In this document: positions 31,050 through 41,500 of the stretch, piece by piece
Numbering within the stretch: the first letter of the stretch is position 1
Layout of the letters: each line of letters begins with the position of its first letter
Source of the DNA: Bicyclus anynana
Lineage: Eukaryota > Arthropoda > Insecta > Lepidoptera > Nymphalidae
Assembly (NCBI RefSeq): GCF_947172395.1
Contig: NC_069109.1
Location: 5,126,968-5,190,967 of the forward strand
Length of the DNA: 64,000 nucleotides
Direction of reading: 5' to 3'
Program-made: the position numbers and the translations under genes
The notes under the pieces: generated by a model
Told to the model about the DNA's origin: nothing
The model's database searches: none
What the model saw: only the letters and a program-made list of their open reading frames with translations

Positions 31050-34000
31050 TGTAGACATAGTACAGGCCAACCTCCAGCATAAGATCCTTGCAACGGCTAC
31101 TCTACGCAAACAACTGGAGGAGGGGGCCCAAACCATAGTGCTGATCCAAGAGCCGTGGGTCAGAGGAAACCGCATATGTGGTTTTGGCAACTGCAACGGT
31201 AAGTTTCTTTATGACAGTAAACAAACTCCACCGAGAACTTGTATTTATATACCTCGCTGTATCACAGCGACAATGCTAACACAATTCTGTTTCAGAGACA
31301 TAACAACAATAAGAATACAAAGTGGCATAGGACAACAAACCGGTGCTAGGACAAGACCACTAGTCTTGGCATCGTTATATCTACCCATAGAAGAACATAT
31401 ACCACCAAAAGAGATGACGGACCTCATAAAATACTGTGAGGACGAAAACACTGACCTCATAATTGGAGTAGACAGCAACGCACATCACACCCTATGGGGA
31501 TGCAACGAAAACAACAAAAGAGGTGAGCAACTTGTAACATATCTTTTAACAACTAATCTTGTAGTTTTAAATAAAGGCTCGAAACCAACGTTTATCACGA
31601 GCCGTTCCCAAACAATAGTAGACATAACTCTGGCGTCTAACGGTGTAATAGATCAAATAAGAAACTGGCATGTGTCTGATGATCTCACCTTATGTGATCA
31701 TCAACGCATCCATTTCGAATTGAACTTGACCACGGCACAGGACACACCACGGAGAAATCCAAGGAAAACAAACAGGAAACTATATAAAACACTACTCCAT
31801 AGCAACTATGGGAATGAGAGCGAACTCCATAACACTACAATCGAGACAATAAATCAAATAGACAACAACGTGACAAGCATAACTAATGTCATCACGTCAT
31901 GCTACATAAAAGCCTGTCCCATAAAGACCTGCACAACAAAACAGAAACCAATGCATGCATGGTGGAGCCCCGACCTTGAAAGGAAGCGACATAATCTTAG
32001 ACGACTGTTTAACAAAGCTAAGAACACCAGGAAGGATGAAGACTGGGATACTTTCAAAGATCACCAGTACAGTTACAACAAAACAATAAGGCAGAAGGAC
32101 ACAAAAATGTGGCGCCGGTTCTGCTCAAACATAGAATCATGTGAGAAAGCTAACAGAGTAAGGAAAATCCTTGCAAAAGACAACGCCCTCATACTAGGCT
32201 CCCTAAAGAAAGCCGATGGTAGTTACACAAAAAACGACAAAGAAGTAAGTGAGACTCTTCTAGAAACACACTTCCCAGGATGCAAAATACTAGACTCTGC
32301 AGACTGGACAAACATAAATGAAACCTACAACCCAGTAGAATCAGACAGGGAACTCGCCAACAAGATAGTCACACATAACAGAATACAGTGGGCAATAAAC
32401 ACATTCCACCCCTTCAAATCACCAGGTACGGATGACATCTTTCCGGCCCTTTTACAATGGGGTTTGAAATGGCTAACACCATGGCTAGCAGAAATATACA
32501 GAGCCTGCATAGCTTACAGATATATACCAAAACTATGGAGAGATGTGAAAGTAATCCTCCTACCAAAACCAGGTAAATCAGATTACACTGATCCGAAAGC
32601 TTTCAGACCAATCAGCCTAACATCCTTCTTGCTAAAAACCCTGGAAAGGTTAGTAGACAGATTTTTACGGGATGGGGTACTGAGTAACACCCCCCTACAC
32701 CCGAACCAACATGCTTACAGTACCAGCAAATCCACAGAAACAGCCCTACACTCAGTGGTAAACAAAATAGAACACAACATGGAAAATAAATTATCAACAC
32801 TAGGAGCCTTCATAGACATAGAAGGTGCTTTCGACAAAACCACGTTCAACAGTATAGAAAAGTCCCTTGAACGGCATAATGTACCTCTAACAATAAGAAA
32901 ATGGATAAATTCCCTTTTATCACTCAGGGCGATACAAATAAACATAAATGGTAAAACTCAAGCCATTGCTGCCAGAGGATGCCCTCAAGGAGGAGTACTA
33001 TCCCCACTCCTATGGAACCTGGTGGTAAATGAACTAATCAGTAAACTGAACAACAATGGCTTCCTCACAATAGGGTACGCTGACGACCTAACAATACTTA
33101 TAGGAGGAAAACATGAAAACACCCTAAGTGGAATAATGCAAGATGCACTCAAACAGATAGAAAAATGGTGTACACTTAACGAACTATCTGTTAACCCCAG
33201 AAAAACAGAACTTATTCTGTTCACACATAAAAGAAAACCAAACTTTCCAAAAACACCGACTTTATTCAAAGTAACCCTAAAGTTAACCACAGAGGTAAAA
33301 TACTTAGGGGTAACACTAGATCAACAGTTGAACTGGAAAAAACATATTGAAACGAAAATTCAGAAATCTACAATCATCCTATGTCAGTGCAAACGCATGA
33401 TAGGCAAAACATGGGGACTAAAACCGCACATAATGAAGTGGCTATACCTTACAGTTGTAAGAAGCTCAATGACATATGCATCTATAGTCTGGTGGCCAAA
33501 AGTGATCCAAACGACAACTCAACAGGAACTTCAAAAATTCCAAAGACAAGCACTGCTATCCATAACGGGCAGTATGTGCACAACACCGACAGCTGCAATG
33601 GAGGTAATACTAGGAATTCCTCCATTACATCTCCATATAAAAGAGGAAGCAACGCTTACAGCTCTCAGACTAAAAACATGCGGACTGTGGAAACACACAA
33701 ACACAGCCCACACCAACATCTTAAAAGAGGGAATACAAATAAACCCATGTATGGAGTGGATATGTGATAAAACACAAAAACAATTCGTGATGGACAAAAC
33801 ATACAAAATCAATACAGAAGAAGCTAGTAACTGCTACACAAACCCTGACACCCTAGATGTGTACACGGATGGGTCAAAGACAGACACAGGTACTGGAGCA
33901 GGAGTCTACTGCCAAGACCTCAATATACGGATTGCACAAGCGCTTGGTAAGCACAACTCAGTCTTCCAGGCAGAATGCGTCGGCATCACAACTGCGGCTG

Positions 34001-34680
34001 TTGCCGTGACCAACAGACAGGTAACAAATTTTAACATTAATATACTTAGCGATAGTCAGGCAGTACTAAAAGCACTGGCAAAACATTCGACCACGTCAAA
34101 ACTACTGCTGGACTGTCACAAGGCCCTAACAAAACTTGCAACAAATAACACAGTCATCCTAAGATGGATAAAGGGACACAGCGGAATTTTAGGTAATGAA
34201 GCGGCTGACGAACTGGCGCGTCGCGCCACGACACTGAAGGTAGTAGGACCCGAACCAATAGTACCCATACCATTCAGTGAATACAAAACATGGTTGCACA
34301 AACAAACCATCAGAACCCACGCTGAACTATGGGGCAGTATAACCACATGTAGACATACAAAGGAGGCACTTCCAAGCCCCGACCCAAGGTTAACAAAGAA
34401 ACTTATAAACCTTCCACGAGATAAGTTAAGAACAGTAGTTGGCCTCATAACTGGTCATTGCCCACTAAACAAACACCTTTCAATTCTAGGTATGACAGAC
34501 AGTCCTCTGTGCAGAGCCTGCATGGAGGAGGACGAGACACCGCTACACGTTATGCTCAGTTGCAGAGGCGTAACGGAACAACGAGCAACCTACATTGGCT
34601 CCTCAGCGACACTCCATGAGGCTATCGGCGACCTGGGCGGCCTGCTAAGCTTCTGGAGCGAGCTCGGCTGGATGGAATAA
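31024..34680 (+). CDS. ORF2 polyprotein: endonuclease, reverse transcriptase, RNase H
   Basis: The frame is open from the codon after TAA at 31021 to the stop at 34680. The AP-type endonuclease begins with VDIVQANLQ at about 31051, followed by LIQEPWV, LIIGVDSNAHH and TIVDITLAS. Reverse-transcriptase motifs follow: FRPISLTSFLLKTLERL, AFIDIEGAFDKT, GCPQGGVLSPLLWNLV and the catalytic YADD in IGYADDLTIL. RNase H has DVYTDGSKT, FQAECVG, LSDSQAVL and KGHSGILGNEAADELA, so all four acidic/His positions are present. A C-terminal HC...CRAC...H...C cluster resembles the zinc motif of such elements. No ATG precedes the endonuclease core, so translation must start by frameshift, reinitiation or a non-AUG codon. 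Catalytically it looks complete. Confidence 0.9.
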   Translation, partial: TPSISIFSNVDIVQANLQHKILATATLRKQLEEGAQTIVLIQEPWVRGNRICGFGNCNGKFLYDSKQTPPRTCIYIPRCITATMLTQFCFRDITTIRIQSGIGQQTGARTRPLVLASLYLPIEEHIPPKEMTDLIKYCEDENTDLIIGVDSNAHHTLWGCNENNKRGEQLVTYLLTTNLVVLNKGSKPTFITSRSQTIVDITLASNGVIDQIRNWHVSDDLTLCDHQRIHFELNLTTAQDTPRRNPRKTNRKLYKTLLHSNYGNESELHNTTIETINQIDNNVTSITNVITSCYIKACPIKTCTTKQKPMHAWWSPDLERKRHNLRRLFNKAKNTRKDEDWDTFKDHQYSYNKTIRQKDTKMWRRFCSNIESCEKANRVRKILAKDNALILGSLKKADGSYTKNDKEVSETLLETHFPGCKILDSADWTNINETYNPVESDRELANKIVTHNRIQWAINTFHPFKSPGTDDIFPALLQWGLKWLTPWLAEIYRACIAYRYIPKLWRDVKVILLPKPGKSDYTDPKAFRPISLTSFLLKTLERLVDRFLRDGVLSNTPLHPNQHAYSTSKSTETALHSVVNKIEHNMENKLSTLGAFIDIEGAFDKTTFNSIEKSLERHNVPLTIRKWINSLLSLRAIQININGKTQAIAARGCPQGGVLSPLLWNLVVNELISKLNNNGFLTIGYADDLTILIGGKHENTLSGIMQDALKQIEKWCTLNELSVNPRKTELILFTHKRKPNFPKTPTLFKVTLKLTTEVKYLGVTLDQQLNWKKHIETKIQKSTIILCQCKRMIGKTWGLKPHIMKWLYLTVVRSSMTYASIVWWPKVIQTTTQQELQKFQRQALLSITGSMCTTPTAAMEVILGIPPLHLHIKEEATLTALRLKTCGLWKHTNTAHTNILKEGIQINPCMEWICDKTQKQFVMDKTYKINTEEASNCYTNPDTLDVYTDGSKTDTGTGAGVYCQDLNIRIAQALGKHNSVFQAECVGITTAAVAVTNRQVTNFNINILSDSQAVLKALAKHSTTSKLLLDCHKALTKLATNNTVILRWIKGHSGILGNEAADELARRATTLKVVGPEPIVPIPFSEYKTWLHKQTIRTHAELWGSITTCRHTKEALPSPDPRLTKKLINLPRDKLRTVVGLITGHCPLNKHLSILGMTDSPLCRACMEEDETPLHVMLSCRGVTEQRATYIGSSATLHEAIGDLGGLLSFWSELGWME

Positions 34681-34772
34681 ATCCAGCGGGAACCTACACC
34701 GGAGGGACCCACGCACAACGGCCAATCAAATGGCTAAGTGCGGAAACGGCCCAGAATAAAGAAGAAGAAGAA

Positions 34773-34980
34773 GAAGTGGCAATGGGCAGGCCACATAGTT
34801 CAAAGAGCCGATGGATGTTGGGGTCCTAAGGTGCTGGAATGGCGACCCCCCCCCTAGGTAGACCGAGGATATCAAGCGGGTTGTAGGGAACTGCTGGATG
34901 CTGGTGGCTCAAGACCGTTTTGTTTGGAAATCCATGCAAGAGCAGTGGACGTCCATCAGCTGATAAGGTAAGGTAAGAGT
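34773..34980 (+). pseudogene. RTE-like reverse transcriptase remnant, copy 2, right part
   Basis: It continues the 28650 copy after the LOA insertion: WQWAGHIVQRADGCWGPKVL and EWRP. It then decays (a CCCCCCCC run near 34848) and ends near CAGTGGACGTCCATCAGCTG. Non-functional. Confidence 0.7.
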
Positions 34981-34987
34981 ATAGTAT

Positions 34988-35290
34988 CAGTGATAGCCAA
35001 GTGGATATGACCTCTGCCTTCAACGTCGGAGGGCATAGGTTTGAATCCGGTCCGGGGCATGCACCTCAAACTATTCAGTTGTGTGCATTTTAAGAAATTG
35101 AATATCACATGTCTCAAATGATGAAGGAAAAACATCATGAGGAAACCTGCATACAAGAGAATTTTCTTAATTCTCTGCGTGTGTCGCCTAAGTCTGCCAA
35201 TCCGCATTGGACCAGCGTGGTGGACTATTGGTCTAAACCCTCTCATTCAGAGAGGAGACTCGAGCTCAGCAGTAAGCGGAATATGGGTAG
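34988..35290 (+). mobile_element. SINE family A
   Basis: The head GTGATAGCCAAGTGGATATG is intact but mutated in the anticodon arm. The body and GAATATGGGT tail are recognisable, with an extra GTCGCCTAA in the GTGTGTGAAG region. Confidence 0.7.
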
Positions 35291-35571
35291 GTTCAACCGG
35301 TGGTAGTCTTTACAAACAATCAACCAACTGATGTTCTAAAAGTGCTTGTGAACTGAGCCTACTTGAAATTACTGCATTTTAATTTGATTTCATATTTGTT
35401 TTTGCATGTTGTATATTATCATATTATCTTGAATATCATTGTTAATTGATAAACCAATACTTGAAACCTACATACACTTTATTATCACAACAGATTATAA
35501 GCCTTTTTGATCCAAGGGTTAGACCTTGTGGATCATAACATTTTTTATTTTTTTTAATAATAATAATAAAT
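35291..35571. other. Spacer with a LINE-tail fragment
   Basis: AAAGTGCTTGTGAACTGAGC at 35337 is the complement of the repeat seen at 16805 and 55614. The rest is AT-rich with no gene. Confidence 0.4.
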
Positions 35572-35832
35572 AAACTTAAACAATACACATCACTATCCAG
35601 CCCCAAAGTAAGCATACAGAGTAGCTTGTGTTATGGGTGCTAAGATAGTTGATATTATAATATTAATATACAATTATATACTACATATAAATACTTATAT
35701 AATGTATAAATACACACAGACACTGGAAAACACCCATGCTCATCACACAAATATTTTCCAGTTGTGGGAATCGAACCCCCGGCCGTGGATGCAGAAAGCA
35801 GGGTCACTACCCACTGTGCCACGCGGCCGTCA
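35572..35832 (-). mobile_element. SINE family C, full length
   Basis: It runs from AATACACATCACTATCCAGC to the head GGCCGCGTGGCACAGTGGGT on the minus strand. It is the cleanest family C copy. The short ORFs on both strands here are SINE translations. Confidence 0.75.
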
Positions 35833-36093
35833 ATCTTGATGATGTTATTCAGGTAAGGAAAGTATTGGGCTAACTTGGAAGAGGATTTCTTAACCAAATA
35901 TTTTTTTGTTCGAAAGAGATTGGTCTTATACTTATATACTTCCAGATTGGTCTTATTTAAGTAATTTTCATGAAAATCGGATCAGCAATTTTGTGTTAAT
36001 ATGAAAATAATGAAATTGCTCATACTGTAGCGCTTTCGTTCACTATGCTAGGACACTCTAAAAACAGATAAATAAAATCTTTTTAACAATAAT

Positions 36094-36431
36094 GTTGAAC
36101 CAACTTCAAAATCACAACATATAAACTAAAGAGCAAGAAATAACATTGTATTGTGTTACCTTTTGATCACTTTGAAGGCGGTGCCAATGTCAAATAATGA
36201 CAATATCAATTAGTTAGTATGTTGATTTACAGTGATGCATTATGTAAATAGAGCTGATTAAGTCATAAAGTTTAAGGATTGAAATCAGTTCTTTCCTGTG
36301 GTGCTTTCAGAAACAGCTTTAATTAATACGTCACTGGTTTGGCACCGCCTTCAAAGTGATCAGAAGGTAGCACAATACAATGTTATTTCTTGCTTTTTAG
36401 TTTATGTTTGTGATTTTGAAGTTGGTTCAAC
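36094..36431. mobile_element. Foldback MITE with 94-bp inverted arms
   Basis: The left arm 36094-36187 starts GTTGAACCAACTTCAAAATC. The right arm 36339-36431 ends with its complement. The inner 30 bases (TGATCACTTTGAAGGCGGTG and flanks) match the arms of the element at 471-659. The middle is non-coding. Confidence 0.8.
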
Positions 36432-38513
36432 TTTTTTCTAATAAAGACTATATTTATATATTTATGTTTTAGTTTTAAAAAAAGAACATTTTAATAAAAG
36501 TGAAACACAGCAGATGATGATACATTCTATACCTATTTATACTTCTTCTTTCTATACCTACATAAATAAAAAAATATTTAATAAAAAAAATGAACATCAC
36601 AATCAAAGCGGAACACATACGTATATTTTATAGAACAAATATAATACTTCGTAGTTCATACTCACATATATACTCCAAGATACCGTTTTCAATACACTAT
36701 AAACGAGTTAATTACGTAAAATACACCACTCGCTGAATTTTAATGAGCACAGGTCGATCACACGCCTTTGATTTGAACTATCACACAACATAAATAATAA
36801 ACACACAATTAAACACTGCAAGAGACAAGAGTATCGATTTCTAGGTCTTTATGAATTAATTCACTTTTATTACACACTTTTATGTCCTAATAATACGTCG
36901 AATATGATTTTTTTATCAAAGTTTGTATAAAATCACACAGTCATCACACAATTTCGTTATAATTTAATAGTTCATTGAATATTTGAGTTGAAATTATTAT
37001 CCACACAAGCAATAACTAGCTACTTGTCGTAACAAATGCGGTGACAAAATTATTTTTTAATTTTTTTAATGCAATTTTTTTGACGTATGAAACGAATACC
37101 GTAAATTAGGTATGCGAAATGTGATGAGATCGATTCCGATTTCCGATTCGCCGATAGTGACTATATCGATTAGTTTATACATCGATTTTTTAGTTGAGAA
37201 AATCGAGTTACATCGATATAATTCTAAATTGATGCATCATTAATTAAACTGAGTGATTCGCTTTTTTTATAGATTTTATATTTTAAATTCAGGCGAATTT
37301 ATCCAAATTTCAATTACATGTAAAGGTAATACACATTTTTAAATATATCTTGCGCCTCTTTGTGTTGATATTGTTCAGTATGTTGCGTATTTGCGTTTGC
37401 CGCTCTCTTTTGAATAGTTTCGTGGCGTGAAAATACTATTAATATTTTTGTAATGTTACTAAATTTTAGTTTCGATAATTCTTACTTGTCTCTTCAATTT
37501 AATTTAATATCATAATATAACAGACTAAAGAGCTTTTGCTAATTTGCATATTTACCTTTTAGACGACAAAACTTTTAACAGTAAGAATTGGGATAGATTT
37601 GTAAAATATCGATTTAAATCGATTTAGAAATTTTTCTTTTTTTTTGTGAATATTGACATCTCTACTCTCTACCGCAAAAAACTGTGTAGCAATATGTAAA
37701 AATTTGTTTAACAAAAATTGACAAGAATCCTCAGACTAATATCAGCCCTAAAAGGAAAGTTGTAAAAAAGTTTAAATAATGGAACTTTTGATTTAGTTTT
37801 TTCCTGAGGTTCTCAACATCCTTGTATTAATAATTTTAATCGATGCGTCATTTTAAAAATTAATTTCAGGCTTTTTATTTAAACTTGGAACACTAGAACT
37901 ACTAGAATCTGTGGAAGTAGTCACTGTCAATTATTAATCTCAATCTGTGTTTTTTTTAACTTTTCTTTAATTTATTTTTAAAGTTTAAACGTTTGTCTGT
38001 TTTGTTTACATCGAATTTTATAATATATCGGAATATTTAATTTTGATATTTTGGCTATACACGGCTTAAGAATTTCTGTCTGAAGTTGGTGTAATAAACC
38101 AATGTAAATTTATTAAATATGAATTATCAAGCGCTGTAATTCATGTATTAACTTCTATCTGCTGTAAGGAAATATAGAGGTTAGGCACAATAACTTTATT
38201 GTTATAATTATTTAATATTATGTTTTAAACCTGTTTTGAAAGAATAGTTTGATATAGTAATACATGTATGTAAAACAGAGATTTGATTTCCGGCATGGTT
38301 AAAATAAAAAAAAAAAAAGGTTATTTCTTTACTGTTTTTTTTAAATAGGACAGGCAAAGATCGTTAGTGCTACGCTGAAATTGTCAGAGGTATTAGTATT
38401 GTCTGTACGTATTAAGCCTTCTTCCATTTTAGACTAATAACTGCTTCGTCACATATCATCAGGTAACACAGGTTACCTTGTAATTTAATAAAAAAACCTT
38501 TTTGTTTTTGCAG
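36432..38513. other. AT-rich intergenic region upstream of EEF1AKMT2
   Basis: No ORF of note. ATCGAT motifs cluster at 37129-37217 (see the separate entry) and again near 37604-37625. An old SINE B tail (TCTTCCATTTTAGACTAATA ... ATCATCAGGTAACAC) lies at about 38410-38490, directly before a 3' splice site (TTTTTGCAG, 38513). A 5' non-coding exon of EEF1AKMT2 should lie somewhere here but was not located. Confidence 0.5.
37129..37217. promoter_or_regulatory. Cluster of ATCGAT (DRE-like) motifs
   Basis: ATCGAT occurs at 37129, 37165, 37181 and 37212 within 89 bp, with near matches between. The DNA-replication-related element of insect housekeeping promoters, bound by DREF, is TATCGATA, and BEAF sites use CGATA. 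The cluster is a candidate promoter or insulator for EEF1AKMT2. Chance in AT-rich DNA cannot be excluded. Confidence 0.3.
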
Positions 38514-38520
38514 GCTTACT

Positions 38521-41500
38521 ATGGAGGACGGAGAACTGGATTCATCGGAGTTGGGTACCCATCAGTACTGGAAGGAGGCCTACACGAAGGAAATAAGTAA
38601 CTTTGATCAGCATGGTGATCCAGGGGACGTTTGGTTCGGAGAGGACAGTGCATTGAGAGTCATTGACTGGATTTGCAAGTGTGGTATTGATAAGGACACC
38701 AAGATTATTGATTTAGGTATGTAGATTATATTTTTAAGTGTCGACATCACATGGCTTTGATTGGTTTAGCTTTCCTTCTATAGCATGATAGACACCTCTC
38801 TCAATATTGACAAAAATTTGACAGCCTCTGTGGTGCAGTGGTATGTACAATGGATTTACAAGACAGGTGTCCTGGGTTTGAACCGCGGCTGGACCAATTA
38901 AGGTTTTCTTAATTGGTCCAAGTCTGGCTGTTAAGAGGCTTCGGCCGTGGCTAGTTACCACCCTACCAACATAGACATACTGACAAACATAAGTTCCGGT
39001 AAGATGTTGAGTGAAACCGAAAGCAGTGTGGATTTTTTATATCCTCCTTCTAACAAGTTAGCCCGCTTTCATCTTAGATTGCATCATCACTTACCATCAT
39101 GTGAGATTGTAGTCAAGGGCTAACTTGAGTAAAAAAAAAAATCCAGTCTGCGATCTTGGGAAGGTCGCCATATTGGATTTGTAATGACGTTTCTTAACTA
39201 GCAGTGTTGCCAGTTGGATCTTATGAGAAGTTACCCGAAATATTAAAAAAAGTAACCTTTTTGTGTAAAAAGTAACCTTTTGACTACTACTACTCTTGAT
39301 TTTGGCGTTCCACAGCATGGCTAAACCACCATTTCAGCCTCTGGGGGCTAAAGTAATTTTGTTTTTTTTTTTAATATCTGTCTGTTACAAATACTAGCCA
39401 AGTACTAAATTACTACAAACCGAAGGAGATTTTACTCGTAAATAGAATCATCTTAAGTAAGGCCCTGATTGTTTGCCTTTTACTTATGGGATAAGAAAAA
39501 TACAATTAAAGAGCAAGGATTTAAAAACAATAGACGTTAATTTCTTCAAATTCATACTTGATTTTTTTAAGAAATTCAATGTGACTGCAACTTGCTTATT
39601 TCGCAACGTAAATTGTAACGTCTTCATTTATAGTGAGATTGACACAGAAACATCGATGAGTTCTTGAGCATTTGTCCGCATTTCTTGATTTAACGACTGT
39701 TCTGTTTTAGATATACGAAATTGTAAGTTAATTCTAAAAATTCCGAAATATCACGTAAAAGTAACCTTTTTATTAATGTAACCTAAAAGTTACCAATGCA
39801 GTCAAAAAATCACCTAAAAGGTTACAAAAGTAACCTCCTGGCAACACTGTTAACTAGTGTATGGTCATCAGAATGTGGGTCAAATTCTTACATACATAGT
39901 TTCAAGTGAAGCTAATATAAAGTGTGTAATAATATGTAGTCAATATTATTCTAGGTTGTGGCAATGGGTACACATTATCAGAGTTAGCAAAGCATGGGTT
40001 CACTGACTTGCTGGGCGTAGACTACTGCGAGGAAGCTATAACCCTGGCTGAGAAGGTGACCCAGAGTGAGTTCCCTTCAGTGAGGTTTCAGGTAACTACA
40101 CTGTCCCCATGACTACATCATCATGATCATCATAATATCAGCTGGAGTCCACTGCAGGACATAGGCTTTATGTAGGGACTTCCAAATATCACGATACTGA
40201 GCTGTCTGCATCCAGCGAATGTCTGTGGCTCTCTTGATGTCGTCCACCTGGTGGGGGGTCGACCAATAATGCACTTTCTGGTGCGGGGTCGCACCAGCAC
40301 CTTGGGACCCTGAATGACAGGGGTTACACTGGCCCAATAAGGATTGGCAGACTTCACACATGCAGGGAATTGAGAAAATTCTCAGGAATGCAGTTTTCCT
40401 CACGATGTTTTTTCTTCACTGTTTAAGACACGTGTTATTTAATTTCTTAAAATGCTCGTAACTGAAAAGGTGGAGGTGCATGAAACAGACTGGATTTGAA
40501 CCTACGCCCTCCGAACCAAAGGCTGAGAGTGAGGTGAGGTCATATTCACTGGGCTAACGTCATTGACTGAGTCGTCAACTATTATAAAACTAGCGGACTC
40601 CCACACATTCGTCCGCGTGAAATCCTACCCCCACGCTACCCCTACCCTACCTCTGACCTACCCTTACCCTATCCCTAACCAACCACTACCCTAAGTATCC
40701 TATGTCACCCAAGGGATTTTTTAATAACTATTCAAATTAGTTTTGTAGTGGTGTATTATCCATTAATTACAGGACACCCTGTATACATAAATAATATTCC
40801 AGGTGTTCGACATTATCACGGACGATGTACAGAAGCTGGGCTGCAAGTTCGGTCTGGCGCATGACAAAGGCACATATGACGCCATCAGTCTCAACCCAGA
40901 GAACGCCACACAAAACAGACAAACATACATACAGCAAACTTGTGATATGCTAAATGATAATGGTAAGAAACATTTGTCATTTCCATCGATCTCCTATTAA
41001 AAAGTGGATGCACAATCAGCGACCAAAAAATGTCCCCACTCAATGAGTGCCAAACACAACTTCTTGGCACTCAATTCAAGTAGTCGCATTTGCAATTTCC
41101 TTAAACCTTAAACTCAATTCTTAAGGTTGAATTTACTCTGCAATTGGTATTTTATTGAATATTGGACTATATTTAAAGGCCTTTAGGTATAATTTTCTTT
41201 ACCAATAATTTTATTGGTAAAGAAAATTATACTGTCAAAGCAAAATTGGCAAGTTTTTTAGTGAAATTTTCTACATGATTGTGCGTCCTTTTATTATAAG
41301 AGGTCAATGGTCATTTCTTTTAAATATGACCAACTAAGAAACACCCGCGGCTTCGTCCGCGTGGAAATCAATGTAAACTTTCAACCCCTGTTTCACCACT
41401 TTAGGGGTTGAATTTTAAAAATTCTTGAATCACGTTATACTACGTATTTTCTTATGATTAATGAATATTTTTTTAAAACTGTAAGTCTAATAATTTTTTT

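Larger units (their letters stand above)
28807..34772 (+). mobile_element. LOA-type non-LTR retrotransposon, apparently complete
   Basis: The element is about 5.97 kb: a 5' UTR of about 350 bp, ORF1, ORF2 (endonuclease, reverse transcriptase, RNase H), a short 3' UTR, and the tail AATAAAGAAGAAGAAGAAG. GAAGTGGCAATGGG occurs at both borders (28793-28806 and 34773-34786), a target duplication of 13-14 bp; the leading G is shared with the tail. Removing the element restores the RTE frame KLKWQWAGHIV. Both ORFs are open throughout, so it is young. Placement in the LOA/Bilbo group rests on the ORF1 domain type plus a C-terminal RNase H; another I-group clade is possible. Confidence 0.9.
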
